Translations under genes and position numbers: made by a program
The notes under the pieces: model-generated
The model's database searches: none
What the model was told of the DNA's origin: nothing
Seen by the model: only the letters and a program-made list of their open reading frames with translations
Source of the DNA: Trichostrongylus colubriformis
Taxonomy: Eukaryota > Nematoda > Chromadorea > Rhabditida > Trichostrongylidae
Direction of reading: 5' to 3'
DNA: 64,000 bases
NCBI GenBank assembly: GCA_963978905.1
Contig: OZ022259.1
Coordinates: 12,276,001 to 12,340,000, forward strand
Part shown: one piece after another, positions 54,891-64,000 of the stretch
Position numbering within the stretch: position 1 is the stretch's first letter
Layout: each line of letters opens with the position of its first letter

Positions 54891-57800
54891 ATGGAGAATT
54901 CGGCCGGCGAGCGTACGGTAACCATCTTCGGACGGGTTTTTCCACGAGACGCCTTCATTTGCCGTCTATTCTACCTAGCATTTTTCGCCTCGTTCGGATC
55001 ACTTTTCCCTCTATTGGCTGTGTACTTCAAGCAACTAGGAATGACAGCTACCCAGGTGAGGCCTATCGATTTTCCTATGTTATAAGAGAACGGACACCAC
55101 GAATTGGGCAATTTCAATAGCATTAGGGTATAGGAAATGGCTTGCTGTCTTAGTGGTCGAAAAGAGTACATACATATATCCATCCCCTTCACGAATGGAG
55201 ACGCTGAAAGGCAAGACAGGGGTACCTGTGAGGCTGAGAAAACTAGCAGTTCCCCCAACTTTTGTACCCGAATTACTCTATAGAAATTTTGATGGTAATT
55301 ACTGCAATTATTATTCAAATGGGCATTTTTGAAGCTCTTCCGTCTTTAATGAGTGTTTGACCGCCTGCTTTTGTTTGCTTCAAAGCTGTATTAAAAACAT
55401 TTATATCTTATATTTTATTTTATTACAGGGATAAACGTTTAGAACAGAAACAAAAACGAACATTTCCTGTTTTTGGCTTTTCCAACGGCTTTTCCAATGA
55501 AGAGTTGTTCTGTTTTAGGCTGGTGTACTCCTTGGATGTCGCCCGCTCGTTGAATTCGCTTCAGGCCCATTCTGGGGCTCATTTGCCAGCCGTTTCAGGT
55601 GAGCCTTACTCTTATGCTTTATTAAGTTGCATTTTTACTCGCTCCACCGTAGCACCTTAAATCCAACTGGATCTTAATTATGTGGCCGATTTTAAGAGAA
55701 TGCGAGGAAATTTTGAGCACTTTCTTGAAAAAATCTTTTTTTAGTTCATTTCTCAGGCATGGCTCTTCCCTCACAAATTAGCCGGCCGTATGCTGCTTAT
55801 CCCTCGGAGAACTGGCTTTGTTTCGTACTTCGTTTTGTTTTCGTCTGCCTTGCAAATAGACAGAAAACAAAAAAAAAGGCTGCGTGCGAATGACTGAGCT
55901 GCGCTCTCCGCTGTGGGCAGCATTTTGACATTGGAAGGCACTGCCTAGGAATTCTACAAAAATTATCATCGAAAACGGTCAATGTGGGTTTGATGGAACG
56001 CAATATGCGTGTACTAAAATCCACCTTCTCCCTCCCTCTGCATGAGAAAACCTTCGTTCTTTTGCAAGTTCTTAAGGGAAATCTTAGTAAATCGTTGGCG
56101 TGTTGTTGGGTGCCTGTGGTGCACTGGCGCGCAACACACAAATGTTGCGTCTTCTCCCAACCCACACTGACCCTAAAAATCTAAGCAGTGGTTATTTTGT
56201 CATTCCTAACGAAGCCCATTCATGGTCTCGTCTTACAGCGCTATACCGCCCCTCAATGCAGTAGTTCAAAGAGGGGGTGACCGCGTGTTGTTCAAAAATT
56301 TCCAGTGAATTAATACGAAAGGTTCTGAAACCCTTAAAGAAGAAGTCGGTGTTGAGCCCAGTTCTGCTCCACTTGCTATATGTTTTTATTGACCATAAAA
56401 AATCGAAAAAAAATGCAAAATTTACTTGGTTGGCATTCTGCAAAGTGTGACCGAATGGATGAATAGCGTCAGTAATGCGTTAAACTGAAAGTAAAGGAGC
56501 CAGTGGCAAAATCGAGAAGCTCAAAAAAACTTTTTCTTGATAAGCTTACGCTACATTATTGAAGAAGAGTTCCTTAAAAATACTGTGAATATTCGAGGTT
56601 CATATAAAAATGCTGTATTTAGTGTTTGATCTTTAATTATCATTCTTAAGCTAAGCTTTTTGAACTCTGTCCTTACACTTTTTCGTTCCATAATGCCCAT
56701 TTCATCGTTCCTTAATTGTACGAACAAAGCATTCTTCACTCGGCATTAAACACTTTTTTCGTCAACTCATTCTTTAGCATCATCACTTTATCGTCAATAA
56801 TTGATGCTTGATTTCTTAAAGCACTTTCGCATTCTGTGACTTCGTGCATGCCATGATGTACTTAGTATTCTACCAGTGATAAACCAGCTAAATGGAAAAT
56901 TCGATTTCTTTTAGGATGAGGGTCAATCTTTCGAGATGTGCAGCTTTTATCCGAGCTTCTGTGCCTATACTAACTCCAAAATTACCTAGTTGTGACAAAA
57001 GAAGCAAATATGTATGCAGCTTAAGTACTATTACTGTAGCTATCCTGCTTAATTAAAATGGATTACACAAAATAAATGGGAGTAGCGTTCTCCCACAAGC
57101 TATAATGCCGGCATAGATTCGTGACCTGCGCCTCTACCCTGGTCCCACCTCATCCTGAAAGCCCCCTATAAATTAGTCGTTCCTCTACTCCATTATCTCC
57201 AAATAGCGATGGTTAGCTGTAAATCATGAAAATAGGTCCGAGCCATTGAGTGGGATCCCTGGATCGGTCGGCAAGGTTATGGTTACAGTACTCCTGTTTT
57301 CTTGCTGGTAAGCTTTTTGAGATAGCGTGACGAGATGTTTTATAGGGAGAGCTGTCATAAACACAATTCGATGAAAGGGGATCGGATAGCCAGAGGGAAT
57401 ATGAAGCTGACTACGAATGAGAGTATTGTTTTCTAAAAAAATCACGCCGGAAATGGAATGCCACAAAAAAGAAGAAGAGAGAAATTCCATGATCCCAATT
57501 ACGCTCGAAATCACTCTACTAGATACAGTGCATGGACAGATACAAGAAAAGAACCTAGAAATTTCCTTGTTCAAAAGCAGAAATCAAAAAATTACAAGAA
57601 GAGCAACTCGCTCGAAGTTCCGCCGCGCCACATTTGTAAAGCGATTACGGGCAGGTCGCAGTTCGAATTTTCCCTTTCAATATTGATTTGCTTCCCACTC
57701 TGCGTCCCTGCCCACGTGACTGTTGCCTCATTGCTCCTAGAGTCCTGGTGGCAGCACCCCTTCCTGCTGTGCATTCCATCACACGCCGCTCTCAAGAGCT

Positions 57801-58831
57801 CTATCCGAGCCAGATTCTATTTTTCGAACAAAGCCTCGCGAGGGGGTGCTAGTCTTGAAGAGAAAGAAAATACGTGGGGCATCCTAAAGTGAACGGTCAA
57901 AATCAAGCGCTTGATCCATGTTGCTCTTTTCTACTCAGCATCGTTATGAAATACTTTCGTAGGCAAAAGAACGAGATAATCAAGTCAAAAATCACAATAT
58001 AGCTTCTTTAAAGTTTTATACTGACATATATTTATCATAGTTTCATAGTTACGACAATTCTCAACTAACATTATCCAATTCAGGAAGCAAAAGCTGCTGC
58101 TGTTGTTTTCCTTAGGATCGTTAATCGTGTTCACATTGGCAATCGGCTTTGTACAACCAATTACCCCATACTGTGTTGTGCTCGTGCCAGGTAAAATGAA
58201 TGCCAATTTCACCCTCATACTTTATATGCCTATTGATTAATCCAGGTGGAAACACATCGTGCCAAATGATGTTAGTGCCAGCCGGTAAGGTAATTCGTGG
58301 TGGAGCACTGGGGATGCTGAAAGAAGCTGTCGTGGGACGAACCAGGCGTGAAGCGGAAAGCCGTGAGTTAAAGGTCCCATGCCTTGTTTTTGAATGACGA
58401 CGATTTCAGACTCTATTTTTTCCCAGAAATCATTGAGAAAATTATCGATTTGAGTTCGTTTGACAATGAAGAAGACATCGTGGCTGGTATAGCGCCTGAG
58501 TACATCACAAGGGAACAGGTTGGTATTACTAAGGACGACAAACACTTTGCCGGAATTCTGTTTTATTACTTTTTTACAATTTCGAACTCTTTTTTAATTT
58601 TGCAGATACATTCTTTTTTGTAGCTTACTTTTTAATTTCATTTCTCAGGTTCAACTGCAATTCACATTTCCTTGCCTGGTATAACACAATCTTTTTATTT
58701 CGCTGAAAAAATAGCGAACAGCAATCGTCGAGGCATCTTATGGGGCCTTCATCTTTACCGTATCAGCCTATCTCTCAGTCTCCTTTCAGTACTTCTGTAG
58801 TTCACTGCCCGTAGTGATCTTCACCCCAATT
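54891..58831 (+). CDS. Major facilitator protein resembling MFSD6, 5' exons
   Basis: Exons: 54891-55055, 55519-55598, 58084-58190, 58246-58362, 58427-58518, 58649-58678 and 58715-58831, 236 codons, all phases matching. The protein begins with a short cytoplasmic stretch. Helix 1 follows (FYLAFFASFGSLFPLLAVYF, then KQLGMTATQ), helix 2 with RPLVEFASGPFWGSFASRF, and helix 3 KLLLLFSLGSLIVFTLAIGF. The KQLGM..Q.G.L.G.RP..EF...PFWG...DRF-like pattern is characteristic of MFSD6-type transporters, although the usual Asp is Ser here. After a hydrophilic loop with GMLKEAVVGRTRREAES a further hydrophobic segment GAFIFTVSAYLSVSFQYF follows. The C-terminal half is not found; candidate exons beyond 58831 lie in repeats. 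The 30-nt exon 58649-58678 is the least certain. Substrate unknown. Confidence 0.75.
55599..58083 (+). other. Transporter intron 2 (2.5 kb)
   Basis: It holds a dispersed repeat (57690-57850) and otherwise AT-rich sequence. Open frames on both strands at 55797-56165 and 57224-57892 have no motif. Confidence 0.45.
57690..57850 (+). repeat. Dispersed repeat R3, copy 1
   Basis: Matches 60110-60295 in inverted orientation: CCACGTGACTGTTGCCTC, TAGAGTCCTGGTGGC and CACACG..CTCTATTTTTCG-like blocks. The shared peptide P.HVTVAS.LLE.W.Q suggests a decayed element. Confidence 0.6.
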
Positions 58832-59103
58832 GTAAGTGCCCAACTCTCACGGGCGTACATTTATGTCCATCTGCATGCGATCACTGTAGTGGTCACAGTT
58901 ACAGGCTTGCTTGAGTGATCAGAAATAGAAAGGCTGGAGCATTGCTAGCCCGTGACTTGGGTTCGAGATAAAAATGAAGCGAAGTGTGTAAGGTCTGTCC
59001 ATTAGGGCCACCATGTCACGCGAATTGTGGCCCCGCAAGCGCCGTGTGCCTTGTTGTTCCGGCTGTGGGTAGGCCGCGTGCTAATACGACCTAAGTGGAC
59101 AGG

Positions 59104-59800
59104 GGAAGGTGGTTATTGGTACGACCCCGCCTTTTTCGCAGCTAATTACTGTCGCTTCGCACATGAGGTGCGAAGTGACCCCAGTTAGCGGCCAGAACTC
59201 GCGGGTCCTTGTCACCCTCATTGATCCATTAATCGAGTAAAGGTCCATTAGTTGAAACAGATTAACTGCTATTACGCAAGTTATTCAGGTGTATTTATGA
59301 TCTATTAAAGAAGAGTTACAACACAAATAACGTAAATCTAATATGAACATATGAGGCTGAGTAGCGGGTGTTTCGCTTGCAAGAAGACCATCGTCTTTCG
59401 ATTTGCTGTCATGGGTATTGCAGAAGAAGGGCTTTTCATCATTGGCCATCTCATTCCATATCAAACGAGTCATATTTTGTTTCTGATGTGAATGTGCATT
59501 TAGAAGTCTATTGGAAGTCAGAGTTCATTGCCATCACCACTACTATTTCGCTTTCGTGGATAGAGTTTGAGATGACCATGTTTTGAAAAGTTTGTGAAAT
59601 TTTGAACCACTTCTTCAAGGGAATCGTCCCACTTATATTGCTTATCTAATTTGTTTATTAATCATTTTATGGATCAATGTAGGCAGCATGATGATTCGTG
59701 AGTTCTCGCAGCTAATTGGGGTTTCCTCGCACCCCATGTGCGAGGCAAAAGTAATTAGGTGCGAAGAAGGCGTGGTCGTACCAATAAACAGCGACCCAAG
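59104..59800. mobile_element. TIR element of ~0.7 kb, ends ~105 bp
   Basis: GGTTATTGGTACGACCCCGCC, TCGCAGCTAATTACT and AGTTAGCGGCCAGAACTCGC at the left are mirrored by GCGAGTTCTCGCAGCTAATT-like sequence, AAAGTAATTAGGTGCGAAG and GGCGTGGTCGTACCAATAAAC at the right. No transposase. It lies downstream of the last transporter exon found. Confidence 0.7.
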
Positions 59801-60109
59801 TGGACAGTCCTGACGCGCATCTAAAATGAAGCGTATATGTTGCGTGAACCACTCATAGGATGACTGGTTGACTGATCCAAGCTCTACTGATATTTGCCAT
59901 TACTAATCGAGCTTCATTTGCATTAGGTAACCTGGCTACAGCACCCACAGATATATTATATTTCAAATGCACATTTTCTTTAATGGTGTTTCCTCTGTTT
60001 CGTGAATTATTTTAAATGTCTTTTATTATCTCCTGGCGGGAAACCTCAGAGGAATCGTCCACATAAATTTAGGCCCTTCTATGACCCACATGCATAGTAT
60101 GTTGTGCTT

Positions 60110-60295
60110 ACTTACTGAGGGTTGCTTGCCATGTTTCATGCGGAAAATAGAGATCTCGCTGAGATAAATTATTGTAAGTGACGTACGACTGAGTGGTGCG
60201 CCCGGGGGGAGGGGGTTGCGGCCACGAGGGTTCTAAGAGGAAAGAGGCGACAGTCACGTGGTCAGGGACGCTAAGTGAAAAGCAGATCATCAGTG
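60110..60295 (-). repeat. Dispersed repeat R3, copy 2
   Basis: Inverted copy of 57690-57850, with CACGTGACTGTCGCCTC and CTTAGAACCCTCGTGGC on the - strand. Confidence 0.6.
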
Positions 60296-60361
60296 GGCAC
60301 GATTTTTGAACTGAATAAGTCCCCGCCGACGACTGTTTAGTGCTCTGCGGGGGGTGAGGGT

Positions 60362-61703
60362 CTTTAGTTCCAATAGTGTACTGTAGGTGTACGGTAGTAT
60401 AATTACCAAATTACTCAGGTCACTTCGCACCTTACCTCGCTCCTCCTAACTTGCCTAAGGGATGGCCCCACATGATTGCTCGCACCGACTATTGACCTTT
60501 GAGTACAAATGTAATGCATATGTAAAAGGGAAAAGGAGAAAGAGAATAAACAAAATATCATTCGCAGTTCGCAGTGAAACTTTACTGATACAAACCAGAC
60601 TCTCAAACTTTGATATCAATAACAGAATATCAAGGTCGATAATATGGGGTATATAAAATTAAGTTGCCCTTCAATTAGTGGCAGAAGCCCATCTCATCAG
60701 TTATCAGGAGCTAAATACATGTTTTGTTTATGACTAACAGGGAGATCTCTCAGGACATGGCACAGTGTTTGAAAACGGTTTCTATCATCATAGCACGTGC
60801 ATGAAGCATAATGATGTCCATTTTTGTGGAGCGCCCCTATGATTATCAAAAAAGGAATGAAGATATTTCCTTTTGAAAAAGTGGCTTCAATTCAGGTACT
60901 TAATTCAAGGCTATTCACTGATGCTTGCTTTCCGTCTAAGGGTCCGCGCGAAATGGAAACCAATCTATCTCGTTGTTACAAGACCCTCCCCCCTCCATTT
61001 TTCGCTTTAATCTTGGTTCCCCGAGTGAGCATGTGAAGAGATTGGCTGACATGGTGGATAAGGCAATGGACACACACGGAAACGGTGAGCATGGGTTAGT
61101 GATTTGGATCACCAGTAGAGTCAAAGTTATGAATTTCCTTGATTTCTATCCATTTCCGTACATTCCCTATCTTTGGGAGCCCTTGTTTCTAGCCAAATTG
61201 AGATTTTGACCTAATCTCGAGTAGATTGGATACGGTTCATGGTCTTTTTTAAGGGTGCGTAAACAATTAGCCAAGATGTTTGATTAATTACAATGAAACG
61301 TGTGCATGAATAGGTGCTTACCATTCTAGCTCCGTCTACGGAGCACCAACAAGAGCAGTGTAAGGGGTTTGCGGCAAATAATACGCAGAGGTGTACCAGT
61401 GCCTAGTTCAAATTTTGCTTTTGGGTCAAATATAGTTGGCAAAGTGCCCCGAAGGTATTTATCAATAATAAAGGCGTTATAATAAAGGACATAATTATAG
61501 TTGTAATTACACATGTACAATTTCCAGTGGATCCATTGCATATCATAAATTCAGTCAGTGGGGAAGATGTCAACGGTCACTGCGGCCATTGGGAAAGTTC
61601 ACCCCATCGGCAAGGCTAGGAGGTGCGAGGTGAGGTGCGAAGTGACCTGAGTAATCTTGTAATTATACTACCGTACACCTACAGTACACTATTGGAACTA
61701 AAG
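60362..61703. mobile_element. TIR element of 1342 bp with ~90 bp ends
   Basis: CTTTAGTTCCAATAGTGTAC and TGTAGGTGTACGGTAGTATA at the left, then CTCAGGTCACTTCGCACC, are mirrored exactly at 61618-61703. Inside, the + strand encodes SEHVKRLADMVDKAMDTHGN before a donor-like GTGAGC at 61084, and GHGTVFENGFYHHSTCMKHN after an acceptor at 60739-60740. These could be captured exons, exons of the transporter or chance. No transposase motif is recognisable. A related end (CTTCGCACC..CTTAATTGGC) lies near 62037-62105. Confidence 0.7.
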
Positions 61704-64000
61704 GTGCACACCCCTCTGCGGGAAATCAAACGATTTGTCCTTCATTCAGCTTCAGAATAAAGGAAACTTCCCGATTTTTCTCGTGTTTCTGTCCATCTAC
61801 TCTATCCTGTACAATCAGTGAAAATATGTGGTAGTCAATAAAATCCATCGGGTTAATGTAAATGCAAATGGAGTGTGTACGCCGCTGCCCGCGTACGCTG
61901 GCTTGTATGCAATCGTGACTTTTCTGATTGCCGAAAACAGGATGCATGCTGGTTTGCTTGAGCTCATTCTCGCTTAGCACCAGTCGATTTCGAGCGTGGG
62001 TCTTCGATCAGGATTGACCTTCCGCATTTCCTGCCTCGCACCTTTCCTAATTACTTCGCACCTCTCCGAATGCGCCTAAGGGATGACCTCGCTTAATTGG
62101 CTGATCTAACTGTCTTCATCGATTCATAAACTACGTAACTAATTAAGATCTTCATTACATCAGCTAAATGGAATAATTACAGTCGAATGGAATCAATATG
62201 AAGCAGAAAAAAACAGAATTTTGAAATTGTGTAGAAGTATTATGTTCCACACGAACGTTTTTGGACTCGGAAATCAGGGAGTCAGAGACTCTTTATGAAT
62301 ACATACTTGTTTCCTTTTATTATGCCTCTAGAAAGTGGCCAATTTGCTCAATTAGTTCTTTTTCATTTCAGACGTCACTCTTTCTTTGATGAATCCTTAC
62401 TATTTTCAATTAATTCTGCAAATCTCTCTCTTTGATCATAGCACTTCCGAAATATCTGGAAGGTTCATTAGGCCATTCTTTGTAGTTGTCCAATTACCTC
62501 CATGGATTTCCGCTGACACGATCTAGCAGCTTCACAACGTATTCGGCACTATTGCTATTCATATCGAATTCGGCGCATATTTTGGCAAGGAAGTTGGCCA
62601 GTTGCTAGTGTTAGATAGTTCCTTTGACTCATGAAAAGACTTTACGGCCTTTCGCCGGTTTTCAATTAAAGAAGTAGTATTTTGACTCGTCTTTCTGTAG
62701 TCTATAATAACACCTTGCATATGTTTACAATTCAAATGTGATTTTGATTTTGCGAAAAACTTAGCAAAGGCTTGTTTTTCGTTCATATTACAAGGTTTTG
62801 CACCAGCCACTTTCTGGCCATAAACTTGTTATCTGACTGCCTCTTTCCGTAACCAGCAATGTAGCACTCCAGCAACACAAGTTTATTGTGACTGTAGCTA
62901 AGCTACCTAATCAACATACAACCTGAAAGTGTCCACTAATGTTGTAAAACCTCACAAACGCCCACCCGCTGGACACATGAAGTCTGCCAAACTTTACATC
63001 CTCAGATTTACCTGCATGATATGCCTTTTTATGATATTCCATACATATATCTTCTTCCGGATGGTTTTTCTAACAAAAACTGTTATTTTTTTAACCATCT
63101 CTCAGCTACTTGTGATCATCTGGCCGTACTCATTTGCATGTTGATTTATTTGCAACCTTTTCCTCATCTTCTCCATTTGGGGGGAAATAAAAGCGCACCC
63201 TAGCATGAGCCTTGCAATCCTTTCAATGCCCTACAAGCTATGAAATGAACGTACAACCGCTAGGTTGAGGAAGGAGGTTCTATAGCTGGACTAGGCCAAT
63301 AGTACCCGTGTTCGACCTATAGTTCTCCAAAGGTGTAGAGGAGCCAGAACTTGTCGCGATCGATCGCAGTTCTTTTCTTTGATCAGAACCTTGTTTTATT
63401 GACGATTTTCGGAAAAAATATCTTCAGAACATCGCTGAAGCCTACAGATTCGTGATGAGCTAGTAATCCTTCGGACTTTCACTGAAATCTCTGCTCTTCT
63501 CGAATCAGGACACAAAGCCGTGTGACTGAAATCGAAAGAAAAATGGCTGCTGGTGTTTCTAATGAGGTTGAAATGACGTGACTATTCAATTTGCACGTAC
63601 GGTGGAATCGTTGCTCTCACACACTTCGTCACCCGGCTGGACTAGACTAACCGATGCTGCGAGCCAATGACGCTAATGCACTCCCCCTTTCCCCCTACTT
63701 CTGAATCGATCCCAACCAGCGCACCTTGGCCGTTCAACTTCGAAACGCTATTTGCATAGGGCATTCAGCCATAGATGGCAATGACGCGTGGAAAACTTGA
63801 GCAGCCACGCCCTCTGTTTCAATTAGGGATTGCAGTCGTAGAAAATCTCTGTGTATAACAGAAGACAAAAACTCAGTTTACTTCGTGCTGTATTTCCAAG
63901 GTTTCGGGCTTGAACATAGCCGCAATCGTCCTTGCCATGTCAAGAAAGAAGTTCCCCAGGCATTCCGTTTGAGGGATGCGCGAGGCACGAGGTTCATACG
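61704..64000. other. Right end of window, no gene model
   Basis: At 62640-62505 the - strand encodes LANFLAKICAEFDMNSNSAE and VVKLLDRVSGNPWR up to a stop, and 62810-62640 is open in another frame (MNEKQAFAKFFAKSKSHLN). This looks like a frameshifted coding remnant of unknown, perhaps retroelement, origin. 62929-63144 (+) is a hydrophobic open frame without support. The remainder shows nothing. Confidence 0.3.

Overview
The window is nuclear DNA from a nematode, most likely a clade V strongylid such as a hookworm. I infer this from small exons joined by introns with TTTCAG-type acceptors, three gene starts that sit 6 to 8 bases behind an acceptor with no upstream exon (the layout of spliced-leader trans-splicing), an AT-rich background, and a very heavy load of small inverted-repeat transposons. 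There are no bacterial operons, rRNA genes or CRISPR arrays.

Firm genes. (1) A complete 13-exon aldehyde dehydrogenase of the ALDH9A1 type lies on the + strand at 31606-42312. It has 499 codons plus stop, every exon phase agrees, and all catalytic motifs are present. (2) The first two exons of a diverged paralogue lie on the - strand at 3096-978, and the rest runs off the left edge. The two copies point away from each other across 28.5 kb. (3) The 5' part of a major-facilitator gene resembling MFSD6 lies on the + strand at 54891-58831. (4) An unidentified multi-exon - strand gene occupies 21388-15932; its exon phases agree down to a stop codon and a poly(A) signal. (5) Weaker genes are a two-exon small secreted-protein candidate at 51110-51590, a MADF-like exon at 45.6-45.9 kb (-), a coiled-coil exon at 23.4 kb (-) and membrane-protein-like exons at 25-28.5 kb (-).

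Layout. 1-3.1 kb: ALDH paralogue. 3.1-15.9 kb: almost entirely repeats, including a 1.38 kb foldback, tRNA-derived repeats, a pair of Tc1-like elements and a piggyBac-like element. 15.9-28.5 kb: - strand exons cut up by elements. 31.6-42.3 kb: ALDH9 gene, whose introns hold at least seven elements, one of them a mariner inserted inside another element. 42.3-54 kb: weak coding traces, a 162 bp satellite, a hAT remnant and a tRNA-like repeat. 54.9-58.8 kb: transporter gene. 59-64 kb: long terminal-inverted-repeat elements.

The ALDH9 enzyme probably oxidises aminoaldehydes such as 4-trimethylaminobutyraldehyde or betaine aldehyde with NAD. Nothing ties the other genes into the same pathway. The most unusual features are the divergent ALDH9 pair with matching trans-splice sites, a GC-AG intron, the mariner nested in a foldback element, GC-rich internal modules shared by elements with unrelated ends, and a near-perfect palindrome built from the 3' half of a tRNA-like sequence.
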